The notes beneath the pieces are model-generated. The model did no database searches and had not been told where the DNA came from. It saw nothing but the letters and a program-made list of their open reading frames with translations. A stretch of 64,000 nt of DNA, from the NCBI RefSeq assembly GCF_030295745.1, contig NZ_AP027291.1:3162001-3226000 (forward strand). The letters run 5' to 3'. The stretch is from Mycolicibacterium sp. TUM20985 (GTDB lineage Bacteria; Actinomycetota; Actinomycetes; Mycobacteriales; Mycobacteriaceae). Shown piece by piece: positions 22,188 to 30,534 of this stretch. The first letter of the stretch is position 1, and each line of letters starts with the position of its first letter. Position numbers and translations under genes: made by a program.

Positions 22188-22927
22188 CCGTTGTCGTCGC
22201 GCTCACCGAACGACAGGTCAGGGCTTCCCTTCGGAGCCTCGACCTGGTGTTCGCGGTACTCGCACCCATCCTGACCTTCGTCGGGTTCAACATCGCCCTG
22301 CGCAGTGTGATCGACACGGGCGGTATCAGCTACGCGCAGTACGTCCTTCCCGCGGTCGTCGTGCAGGCGATGCTCTTCGGCGCCCTCAACACGACCGACC
22401 TGGCCGCCAGCGAAGGCTCCTCGGAGTTCGGCGTCCGGCTGCGGACGTTCCCCATCTCGGTCTACGCACCGATGATGGCGCGCATGAGCTACTGCCTGAT
22501 CAGGGGGTTGCTAGCCCTGATCGCCGCCTTTGCGGTCGCCTACCCATTCGGTTTCCGAATGGAGGGGGGCCCAATCTTCGCGGCCGCGTTCGTCGTGCTG
22601 GCGCTGGTGTTGACACTGGCCCTCTCGTTCGGCGCGGAGGCCACCGGCACGCGCGCGAAGCGGTCCGATACCTCGAGCCAGCTGCTCCTGGTGCCGCAGC
22701 TCCTCCTCGTCCTGCTGTCGACGGGAATGGCGCCGGTCGAGTCGTTCCCCGGGTGGGTGCAGCCCTTCGTCGAGTACCAGCCGATCTCCCAGATCACCGA
22801 CACCCTGCGAGGCTTCGCCAGTGGCAAGGTCGCGGGCGCGAACCTGGCGATCACCCTGGTGTGGTGCGTCGGTCTGCTCGTCGGCTTCGGTTACCTCGCC
22901 CTGCAGGGACAGCGCAGGACACGATGA
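22184..22927 (+). CDS. ABC-2 type permease (DrrB-like)
   Basis: A 247-residue membrane subunit with six hydrophobic segments and the ABC-2 pattern: a first helix, ISYAQYVLPAVVVQAM, then the conserved loop WVQPFVEYQPISQITD before the last helix. The ATG shares ATGA with the stop of the ATPase gene. Its own stop shares ATGA with the next permease gene, so all three subunits are made from one coupled mRNA. It pairs with the following permease as the likely heterodimeric channel. Confidence 0.88.
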   Translation: MTVVVALTERQVRASLRSLDLVFAVLAPILTFVGFNIALRSVIDTGGISYAQYVLPAVVVQAMLFGALNTTDLAASEGSSEFGVRLRTFPISVYAPMMARMSYCLIRGLLALIAAFAVAYPFGFRMEGGPIFAAAFVVLALVLTLALSFGAEATGTRAKRSDTSSQLLLVPQLLLVLLSTGMAPVESFPGWVQPFVEYQPISQITDTLRGFASGKVAGANLAITLVWCVGLLVGFGYLALQGQRRTR

Positions 22928-23715
22928 CCGCCGTGACGCCCCGCGCCAATTCGCTGCCCGCAGAGAGTGTGGTGTTCGCCAGTCGGCTGCTGACCCGCTG
23001 GCGGCGCAACCCGCTGGTGCCGTTGCAGTCGCTGTTGTTCCCGACGATCCTGCTGATCGTCTACTACATGCTGGTGAGCAAGTCGATGGTCCGGCTCACC
23101 TCCAGTGACAACCTCGACATCGTCGTGGCGATGTGTGCGCTGGCCGGGGGCATGTCCGGTGCGCTCGCCGCCGCCCTGTCCATCCCCGACGAGCGGGACA
23201 ACGGCCTATTGAGCCGCTTCTGGATGATGCCCGTGCACCGCGCCAGCGCCCTCACCGGGACATTGCTCGCCGAAGCGGCGCGGACGCTCGTCGCCACCGT
23301 CCTCATCACGGCGATCGGCATGCTGCTGGGCTTGCGGTTCCACGCCGGCGTGGCCGCAGCGGTGCTGTTCGTCGTGATTCCGGTGCTCTGGGTCTCGGTG
23401 TACGCCACGATCGTGATCGTCGTGGCGTTGCGCTTCCAGAGCCGCGCCGTGCTGACGTGGTTCAGCACGTTCTCGCTCGGCGCGGTGTTCGCGAGTTCCG
23501 CCGTAGCGCCGATGGACATCGTTCCCCCGTGGGTCAGACCGTTCATGGAGTTCCAGCCCATGTCACCAACGATCGAAGCGATGAAGGCCCTTGCCAGGGA
23601 CGGCTTCGCGGTGGGTCCGCTGGCGTGGACCTTCACCTGGATCATCGGGATCGGCGTCGTCGTGGGGACGCTGGCGATGCGCAGCTACCGCGCCGCGGCA
23701 CAATCCGGATCCTAG
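22924..23715 (+). CDS. ABC-2 type permease (DrrC-like)
   Basis: A 263-residue membrane subunit homologous in pattern to the preceding one: about six hydrophobic segments, the amphipathic SIPDERDNGLLSRFWMMPV region and the loop WVRPFMEFQPMSPTIEA before the last helix. The ATG overlaps the upstream stop (ATGA). A glycosyltransferase gene follows on the same strand after 68 nt, probably with its own signals, because the gap is AT-rich. Its role is to form the transmembrane path with the DrrB-like subunit. Confidence 0.88.
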   Translation: MTAVTPRANSLPAESVVFASRLLTRWRRNPLVPLQSLLFPTILLIVYYMLVSKSMVRLTSSDNLDIVVAMCALAGGMSGALAAALSIPDERDNGLLSRFWMMPVHRASALTGTLLAEAARTLVATVLITAIGMLLGLRFHAGVAAAVLFVVIPVLWVSVYATIVIVVALRFQSRAVLTWFSTFSLGAVFASSAVAPMDIVPPWVRPFMEFQPMSPTIEAMKALARDGFAVGPLAWTFTWIIGIGVVVGTLAMRSYRAAAQSGS

Positions 23716-23783
23716 ATCCGATTGCACGCACAATTGCAATTGAATGCGTAAGGTCTTTCTCGACGCGCATTTTCTAGGCGATC

Positions 23784-24569
23784 ATGGGGGTGATGTTCGT
23801 GACCAAGAAATGCCTGGTGACGATACCGGCGTTCGGATCCAATGAATTGACGCATGCGGTACTTCCCGACGTCATGGCCGAATCTGATCTCGTTGATTTG
23901 TTGATCATCGACAATGGCGGCCATTACGAGAAGATCGCCGATGAATGGGTGATCAGACCGGGGCGGAACATCGGCTGGGCCGCGGCCTCGAATCTTGGCT
24001 TCCGTACGGCGTTCCGCCGGGGGTACCAGTACGCCGTCACGTTGAACAACGACACCCGCCTCTCGCGCGACTTCTTCGCCGGCCTCCTCGATGACAGACT
24101 GCCCGGCGAGGTCGGGGTCGTGGCCCCCGCGTACGACGGCTGGTGGTCGGTGCAGTCATTGGACTTCTCGGGTGAGGTCGACGAGTACGAACCGGTCGAC
24201 TACTTCCGCCGGGTTCCAATCGTCGACGGCACCGCGTTGGCGATCTCGGCAGCTGCCTGGGAGTCCGTCGGCGGTCTCGATGAGCGGACCTTCGGCAGGT
24301 TCGCCTGGGGCTCGGACATCGACCTGTGCCTTCGCGTCGCCGATGCCGGCTTCGGCGTCTACGTGACGGAGCGCTCCTTCCTGCACCACCTGGACAAGGT
24401 CAGCGCCAGCGAGGTGTTCGGCAAGCACCGCTACTTCCTGCGGGCCAATCGCGACAAGGAACGTGCGTTGAGGCGTTTGTACGGGCGCAGGGCGATCCAG
24501 GACATCAGGCACATGCAGCCGCAGCGCACGCCGTTCGAGTCCCGCGAACGGTCGATCCGGCTCAACTAG
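23784..24569 (+). CDS. Glycosyltransferase family 2 (WbbL-like)
   Basis: A 261-residue GT-A glycosyltransferase. The pattern GRNIGWAAASNLG and AVTLNNDTRLS (metal-binding acidic pair) is characteristic of rhamnosyl/galactofuranosyl-transferase-like family 2 enzymes, such as M. tuberculosis WbbL2 (Rv1525), which sits in the comparable locus. FAWGSDIDLCLRVADAGF holds the catalytic-base region. The short N-terminus (MGVMFV) offers a second ATG at 23793. Its TAG stop shares the tetranucleotide CTAG with the stop of the convergent MmpL gene. Sugar specificity is unknown. Confidence 0.85.
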   Translation: MGVMFVTKKCLVTIPAFGSNELTHAVLPDVMAESDLVDLLIIDNGGHYEKIADEWVIRPGRNIGWAAASNLGFRTAFRRGYQYAVTLNNDTRLSRDFFAGLLDDRLPGEVGVVAPAYDGWWSVQSLDFSGEVDEYEPVDYFRRVPIVDGTALAISAAAWESVGGLDERTFGRFAWGSDIDLCLRVADAGFGVYVTERSFLHHLDKVSASEVFGKHRYFLRANRDKERALRRLYGRRAIQDIRHMQPQRTPFESRERSIRLN

Positions 24570-27500
24570 TCGTCGTCACGCCAGGCCGCGCTCACCTGGG
24601 TCGCGGTGCGGACCGCCGTGGCGTAGCCGTCGGCGTCCCCGTCGTCGTCGAGGTCTGGGTCGGAGCGACGAAGAATCGGGACGGTGTCACCCTCGTCGTC
24701 GTGCTGACCGTCGCCGTACCACTCGTCGTCTTCCCTCTGCTGCTGCGCAGTGGCCCGCCGAGCGGCCTCCAGGAGCTGCCTGGGTGTCTTCGACGGCCAC
24801 CAGTTCCGGTCGCCCAGCAACACCGCCACCGCGGGCACGGTGATCGTGCGCACGAGGAACGTGTCCAGCAGGAGTCCGACGCCGATGACGAAACCCAATT
24901 GGACGACGGTGGCGAGGCTGCTGACGGTCAGCGCGAGCATCGACGCGGCGAAGATGAGCCCGGCCGAGGTGATCACGCCGCCCGTTGCGCCCACGGTCTT
25001 GATGACCGCCGAACTGACGCCGTATTTGGCTTCGTCGCGTATTCGCGATATCAGCAACAAATTATAATCGGCGCCAACGGCGACAAGCACCAGGAATGCC
25101 ATTCCCGATACGCTCCAGTAAATATCCTGGCCCAAGATGAATTGAAAGAACACCACACCAATGCCCATCGCCGAGACGAAGGACAGCACGACGGACAGCA
25201 CCAAGTAAATGGGTGCGACCACCGCGCGCAAGAGTGCCACCAAAATGAGGAACACCACGATCAACGTCATCACGATGATGTAGGTCAGGTCGGTGTCGTA
25301 GTAGTTGCGGATGTCGTTGTTGAAGGCCGAGAAACCGACCATCGTGATTTCGGCGTTGGCCAGGCTCGTATTGGGCCGTGCGCTCTCGGCCGCCTTGACG
25401 ATGAGGTCGACCTGATCCATGGCCTCGGCCCCGAACGGGTTGAGCGCGGTCTGCACCAGATACCTGACCGTATGGCCATCCTCGGAGACGAACAGCTGCG
25501 CCGCCTTCTTGAACTCCTTCTGCGTGAGCACGGCGGGCGGGATGTAGAAGCCCGACATCGCCGGATCGGAGGCATCCCGCTTCATGGCGAGCAGGAAGCT
25601 CGAGGCCTGGTCGAGGCCGCCGCCGATGTTCCTCGTCTGGTCGACCAACAACTGGACGCCGTCGGCGAGCTGCTTACTGGAGTCGGCGAGCTTGTCGGCA
25701 CCGGCCTTGACTTCGCTGAGTTTGCGGTCCAGATCCTGGGGGTTCTCGATCCCGATCGCGCGGGCGGCCGTGATCGCCTTGTCGAGCTGCTTGCCGACCT
25801 TGTTGATGACGTCGTCGACCCGCTGGGTCCCCTTCGTCTCCTTCAACCCGCGGCTCAGCGCCTCCAGATAGGTGATGTCGTCTGGGTTGTAGGCGTCGAC
25901 CCGGCGCTGCAACTCCGTCCGCGAGGCGACGCACGCGGGGTCGATGTTGCAGGCGACGCTGCCGTTGAGGACGACGAGCATGGACTGCGACGAGCGATAG
26001 GCGTCGGTGACCTGCTGCAGGCTGCTGCCCAGCGCATCGCCGACGGTGTTCATGTTGGCCGCGAGCTTGGCCGTCTTGTCGAGTTCGTCGAGGGTCACCT
26101 CGTCGCCCAGGGCCGCCTTCATGTCGGTGAGACCGCCGAGCATCGACCGCACGTCCGCCATGGAGCTGACGACCTGGCCGCGGACCTGGCCGAGGACGTC
26201 GGAGAGCTGGCGAGTTCCGCCGCTCAGCAGCGTCAGGTTCTGGTCGTTCGTGGCGATCAGGCCCGAGGCGTCGGCCAGCTTGGAGCCCACCTCGCCGGTT
26301 TGGTAGGTGGCCTTCGCCTCCTGGAGCATCTCGCCGTTCGGCCTGGTGATACCGCGCACCATGTCGATCCCCGGCACCTGGCTGATGCGCTCGGCCATCT
26401 GCTCCAGATCGGCCAGCGACTTGGGCGCCCTCAGGTCCACCCCCGGCGTATATACCTGGATGAACTGCTGCATCGTGGTGCTGACGGGGAAGTGCTGGGT
26501 CAGCGCGTCGTAGCCGAGATTGCTCGGCGCATCGTCGGGCAGGTTCTTTCGGTCGTCGTAGTTGTACTTCACCAACGTCGCGCAACCCGCCAGCGCGAGG
26601 AGGATGGCCAGGCTAGTGGCGAGGTACATCCTGGGCTTGCGCACGATGCGCACGGCTGACGTCCGCCAGAACCTTCCGGTGATGTCCTTGCGCGGTTTGA
26701 CCCATCCCCGGCGCCCGGCCAGGACGATGAGGGCCGGTAGCAGGGTCATGGCGGCGAGCACGGCGATGAGGATGGTCACGGACAGGGACGGGCCGACGGT
26801 GATGAACACGCCCAGGCTGGCGAACGACAGACCCATGAAGGTCAGCGCGACGGTGGCTGCGGAGCCGGCGATCACCTCGCCGATCGTCGCCAGCGCATAG
26901 ACCACCGCGTCGTCGGAGGCCATCCCCCTGCGCAGACACTCCTGGTATCGGCTGAAGAGGAAGACGGCGTAGTCGGTACCCGCTCCCATCATCATGCCGG
27001 TCATGAGCACGATGGTCTGCGGACCGATCGGCAAGCCAATTTCGCCGAGCCCCGCGACGACCTGCTGCGCCACACCCATCGATAGGCCGATGGTGATCAA
27101 CGGCATCAGCATCGCCACCAGATTGCGGTAGACGATGACCAGGATCGTGAAGATGGTGAGGACCGTCGAGACCTCGATGATGAACTGGTCGTGTTCACCG
27201 AGCTTGTTCAGATCGTCGAAGGTGGCCGACGCGCCCACGATGTTGACGGTGAGCGCGGAGCCCTCCGTGTTGTCCTTAACGATCGCCAGGGCGTTCCGGT
27301 ACGCCTCGGAGCCCGGTCCGGAGCCCATCGTCCCGGCCAGGCTGATCGGGAGCGTCCAGGCCTTGCCGTCCTTGCTGGTCATGGCTTCGCGCAGTTCGGG
27401 AATGGCGACGAAGTCCTGCGTGGACTTCACGCTGTTCGTGTCCTCGCGCAGCGCGCCGACCAGGTTCCGGTACACGTCCTCGTCGGCGGGGGTCAGACCT

Positions 27501-27781
27501 GCCTCGTTCGACAGGACCACGATGGCGACGTTGCCGCCGTCGGCCTCCTTGAACGCGTTCTTCATGTGTTCGCCGGAAGCCAGGATTGGCGCGTCCTTGG
27601 GGAGCAGATCCGGCGGGTTCTGTTGGGCGACCACGAACAGCGGGCTAATCAAGAGGAACAGCACACCGCACAGGGCGATCCAGAAGGCGATGATCGCGAC
27701 GGGACGCCGAACGACGAATCGTCCCAACGATTCGAACGCCTCGTGCACAGAGACGCCACGAATATCGGCGCGGCTGAACAT
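24566..27781 (-). CDS. mmpL: MmpL family lipid transporter (MmpL12/MmpL10-like)
   Basis: An RND-superfamily inner-membrane lipid exporter of 1071 residues. It has one N-terminal helix, a large periplasmic loop, a five-helix bundle with GTDYAVFLFSRYQE, a second long periplasmic domain rich in helices (about residues 390-760) and a second bundle with GADYNLLLISR; the two Asp-Tyr pairs are the known proton-relay residues. The C-terminal tail is unusually acidic (long Asp/Glu runs after DRNWWPSK). The second Met (27781) is chosen because TAGCCT lies 6 nt upstream of it; 27784 is the alternative. Within this lipid locus it probably moves the assembled acylated glycan or trehalose ester to the periplasm. 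Codon GC drops in the stretch about 25,030-25,260. Confidence 0.93.
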   Translation of the reverse strand: MFSRADIRGVSVHEAFESLGRFVVRRPVAIIAFWIALCGVLFLLISPLFVVAQQNPPDLLPKDAPILASGEHMKNAFKEADGGNVAIVVLSNEAGLTPADEDVYRNLVGALREDTNSVKSTQDFVAIPELREAMTSKDGKAWTLPISLAGTMGSGPGSEAYRNALAIVKDNTEGSALTVNIVGASATFDDLNKLGEHDQFIIEVSTVLTIFTILVIVYRNLVAMLMPLITIGLSMGVAQQVVAGLGEIGLPIGPQTIVLMTGMMMGAGTDYAVFLFSRYQECLRRGMASDDAVVYALATIGEVIAGSAATVALTFMGLSFASLGVFITVGPSLSVTILIAVLAAMTLLPALIVLAGRRGWVKPRKDITGRFWRTSAVRIVRKPRMYLATSLAILLALAGCATLVKYNYDDRKNLPDDAPSNLGYDALTQHFPVSTTMQQFIQVYTPGVDLRAPKSLADLEQMAERISQVPGIDMVRGITRPNGEMLQEAKATYQTGEVGSKLADASGLIATNDQNLTLLSGGTRQLSDVLGQVRGQVVSSMADVRSMLGGLTDMKAALGDEVTLDELDKTAKLAANMNTVGDALGSSLQQVTDAYRSSQSMLVVLNGSVACNIDPACVASRTELQRRVDAYNPDDITYLEALSRGLKETKGTQRVDDVINKVGKQLDKAITAARAIGIENPQDLDRKLSEVKAGADKLADSSKQLADGVQLLVDQTRNIGGGLDQASSFLLAMKRDASDPAMSGFYIPPAVLTQKEFKKAAQLFVSEDGHTVRYLVQTALNPFGAEAMDQVDLIVKAAESARPNTSLANAEITMVGFSAFNNDIRNYYDTDLTYIIVMTLIVVFLILVALLRAVVAPIYLVLSVVLSFVSAMGIGVVFFQFILGQDIYWSVSGMAFLVLVAVGADYNLLLISRIRDEAKYGVSSAVIKTVGATGGVITSAGLIFAASMLALTVSSLATVVQLGFVIGVGLLLDTFLVRTITVPAVAVLLGDRNWWPSKTPRQLLEAARRATAQQQREDDEWYGDGQHDDEGDTVPILRRSDPDLDDDGDADGYATAVRTATQVSAAWRDDD

Positions 27782-27787
27782 CATGTG

Positions 27788-27793
27788 AGGCTA
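27788..27793 (-). promoter_or_regulatory. Candidate leaderless -10 element for mmpL
   Basis: TAGCCT, 6 nt before the second ATG (27781) and 3 nt before the first. The spacing matches other leaderless candidates in the window only for the second. Confidence 0.4.
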
Positions 27794-27955
27794 CACCGGC
27801 CAGCTATCGCCAGAGGCCAGACGATCCGGCGCCGAACGACATGCTTGCGGTCACGCGCGCGGGGGCCGCGTGCTCTAATCGTGTGTGCGTGTTCCGAGTC
27901 CGGCTGATCGTCTGGAAACAAACGGTTTTCATACCAAGCGACGGTTTCGGCGCCG

Positions 27956-29209
27956 ATGAAGTACGTCGTCGCCGTCCACGGCACCCGAGGTGACGTCGAA
28001 CCGTGCGCGGCGGTCGCCCTGGAACTCCTTCAGCGTGGCCATCAGGTGCGAATCGCAGTACCGCCGAACCTGGTTGGTTTCGTCGAGTCGGCCGGGCTAG
28101 ACCACGTGCTCGGCTACGGCGTGGACTCCCAACAGCAACTCGAGGCCGACGTCTTCCGCGACTGGTGGAAGCTCCAGAACCCGATGACCGTCGTGCGCCG
28201 CAGCCGCGAATACGTCACCGCCGGGTGGGCGGAGATGAGCCAGACGTTGGCCGGCCTGGCGGAGGACTCCGACCTCATCCTGACCGGCACCACCTACCAG
28301 GAGGTGGCGGCGAACGTCGCCGAGGAACGCGGTGTGCCACTCGCTGCCCTGCACTACTTCCCGTGCCGAATGAACACCCGTGTGTTGCCCGTTCGGCTGC
28401 CCGCGCCGGTGCTGCGCACCGGTTGGTCGGTGGCGGAGTGGGCGCACTGGCGCGTGCTGAAGTCCGCCGAGGACGACCAGCGGCGCGCCCTCGGGCTGCC
28501 ACCCGCACGCGTGCGCGCGGTGCGCCGCATCGTCGAGGGCGGCGCGCTGGAGATACAGGCCTACGACGAACTCTTCTTCCCCGGCCTCGGTGAGGACTGG
28601 CGGGGTATCCGTCCGCTGGTCGGTTCGATGTCGCTGGAGCTTTCCACTCCAGGTGACGGCGAGCTCGCCGACTGGATGGCGGCCGGTCCCCCACCCGTCT
28701 ACTTCGGCTTCGGGAGCATGCCGGTCGAGTCACCCGAGGACGCCATCGCCATGATCACCTCGGTGTGCGCCGAGCTCGGAGAGCGGGCGTTGATCAGCAC
28801 GGGCGTGTGGGAGGTGGACCGCGTGCCTCGTGACGACCGCGTCAAACTCGTTGGCGCCGTCAACCACTCGAAGATCTTCCCGGCGTGCCGTGCCGTGGTC
28901 CATCATGGCGGCGCGGGCACGACGGCCGCCGGGGTCCGGGCGGGTGTGCCGACCGTGGTCCTGTGGGTGTCGGCTGACCAGCCGGTCTGGGCCGCGCAGA
29001 TAAACCGCATGAAGGTCGGTGTGGCGCAACGATTCTCACGAACAACGCCGCGATCGCTCACGAAGGCGCTGCGGACCGCCCTCACCCCGGAGTACCGGGA
29101 GCGCGCACGCGTCGCAGGGACACGAATGACGTCTCCAGCGCAGAGCGTCTCGATGGCGGCCGACCTCCTCGAGGAAGCGGCCAAGCGAGGACGCGTGTCC
29201 GCAGGCTAG
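27956..29209 (+). CDS. Glycosyltransferase family 1/28 (UGT-type, Gtf-like)
   Basis: A 417-residue GT-B glycosyltransferase. The N-terminal GTRGDVEPCAA is the acceptor-domain hallmark of the Gtf/Rv1524/Rv1526c group that glycosylates glycopeptidolipids and lipooligosaccharides. AVVHHGGAGTTAAGV and VLWVSADQPVWA are the nucleotide-diphosphate-sugar-binding region (about residues 315-350). It probably adds a deoxyhexose or glucose to the island's lipid. The divergent mmpL start is 174 nt away. Its TAG stop shares CTAG with the stop of the convergent acyltransferase gene (29206-29209). No good ribosome binding site is visible. Confidence 0.88.
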   Translation: MKYVVAVHGTRGDVEPCAAVALELLQRGHQVRIAVPPNLVGFVESAGLDHVLGYGVDSQQQLEADVFRDWWKLQNPMTVVRRSREYVTAGWAEMSQTLAGLAEDSDLILTGTTYQEVAANVAEERGVPLAALHYFPCRMNTRVLPVRLPAPVLRTGWSVAEWAHWRVLKSAEDDQRRALGLPPARVRAVRRIVEGGALEIQAYDELFFPGLGEDWRGIRPLVGSMSLELSTPGDGELADWMAAGPPPVYFGFGSMPVESPEDAIAMITSVCAELGERALISTGVWEVDRVPRDDRVKLVGAVNHSKIFPACRAVVHHGGAGTTAAGVRAGVPTVVLWVSADQPVWAAQINRMKVGVAQRFSRTTPRSLTKALRTALTPEYRERARVAGTRMTSPAQSVSMAADLLEEAAKRGRVSAG

Positions 29210-30534
29210 ATGATGGTGCCCTTGACACCGACGTCGGCCAGAGTGCGAACCACCCTGTCGGCGAGCCACTCCCGGGTGTTCTCGGCGCCCACCTCGTAGC
29301 CGACGACGCCGATGGAGACGCTTCCGCCAATGCGTCCTGCCGCCACTACCAGCTGTCCCCCGGCCTGCTCTAGGGCGGTGCGCGTCACGCCCTGGTCGAC
29401 CGGTCGGAACAGCATGTACTCGGCCTCGGTCCCGTCCGCGCGAGCCATCTCGGACGGTACGTCACCGAGATTCGAGCACGACACCGGAAGGTCGCCAAAG
29501 ATGACGTCCGCCGTGCGCCGAACAGCCCTGACCGGAACGAACGGAGTGATGGGAAGGAGCGCATGCCGCTCGTCCGGGCCGGTTCGCAGACTGGTCAGAG
29601 CGTCCTTGACGGCTGCGCGCGCGGCGGTCAGATCACTCGTCACCGGGCCGGGATCGACGATCGCCGTGGCGATCTTCATGGCGTTGCCGCGCTCATCCTC
29701 ATCCCCGCCGCGATCGCTCAACGCGATCAGCAGGGTAACTGCGCCATCGCCGGCGCGCACGCGCCCCAGCCGTTGGCCCAATCGCGCTGCGAACCCGGCC
29801 AGTAGTGAGTAACCGTTGCCACTCAATTCGCTGGCGCGCTCGTCCCAGTCCCGCACGTCGACGATGGCCGATACGGCCGGTAATACCAGTGGGGCGTCCA
29901 CGCCGTGGCTCTCGGCGCGGCGCGATCCGCGCGACGACGAGATCTCCCGGCGGCTGCGATAGGCGAACTTCGCGGCGGTCACCACGGTGCGGCCGAGTTC
30001 CGGCAGATCCCGCACCATCTGCCGAGTGTCGGAGACCATGGCCGCGAGTCGCGTGCGCGATCGTGCTGGGCCGTAACCGAAGTCGCGTCGCACACCGTTG
30101 ACCGCGTCGGTGAGGGTTCGTACCGACGCGCCGTGGTCGAGCAGACAGTGCGACGCCACCAGGGTCACCGCAGTCGTGCCATCGGTCATCGGCAACACCC
30201 CGAGATGCCATCCCGGTCCGTGAATCGGATCCACGGGCAGCTGGGAGCGTTCCTCGATCCAGGTGCCGAGTGCGCTCGGCGGCCGCATCTCGGCGACGTC
30301 GAAAGGCGTGGCGGGCCCGGATGCCGCAACCCATCGGTGGCGGCCGAAGGGCAGCGCCGACGGCTCGATCAGCCGTCCGGCGAACCCGTGCCCGATGTCG
30401 TGGTGAAAGCGCCGCAGCGCGGCCATGTCGACCGGATGTGTGTACACCCAGACGTATTGGACGAGTTGGGCGCGGCCGCTAGCGCGTAGCGACAGGAACG
30501 TCGCCTGGTCGATGAACGCCAACCGGTCGCTCAC
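29206..30534 (-). CDS. HXXXD-motif acyltransferase (WS/DGAT/PapA-like), paralogue 2
   Basis: A 442-residue putative acyltransferase. The catalytic motif SHCLLD places His129 and Asp133 exactly as in the paralogue at 11,650. The second landmark is VSCSNLGDVPSEM. A Ser replaces the first His of the WS/DGAT HHXXXDG motif and His follows the Asp, so it may differ in acceptor choice. The GTG at 30534 shares GTGA with the stop of paralogue 3, so the two are coupled. It is the last gene of the pks-papA-acyltransferase operon. Probably adds a further acyl chain to the lipid assembled by the PKS and PapA; this is inference from context. Confidence 0.75.
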   Translation of the reverse strand: MSDRLAFIDQATFLSLRASGRAQLVQYVWVYTHPVDMAALRRFHHDIGHGFAGRLIEPSALPFGRHRWVAASGPATPFDVAEMRPPSALGTWIEERSQLPVDPIHGPGWHLGVLPMTDGTTAVTLVASHCLLDHGASVRTLTDAVNGVRRDFGYGPARSRTRLAAMVSDTRQMVRDLPELGRTVVTAAKFAYRSRREISSSRGSRRAESHGVDAPLVLPAVSAIVDVRDWDERASELSGNGYSLLAGFAARLGQRLGRVRAGDGAVTLLIALSDRGGDEDERGNAMKIATAIVDPGPVTSDLTAARAAVKDALTSLRTGPDERHALLPITPFVPVRAVRRTADVIFGDLPVSCSNLGDVPSEMARADGTEAEYMLFRPVDQGVTRTALEQAGGQLVVAAGRIGGSVSIGVVGYEVGAENTREWLADRVVRTLADVGVKGTII

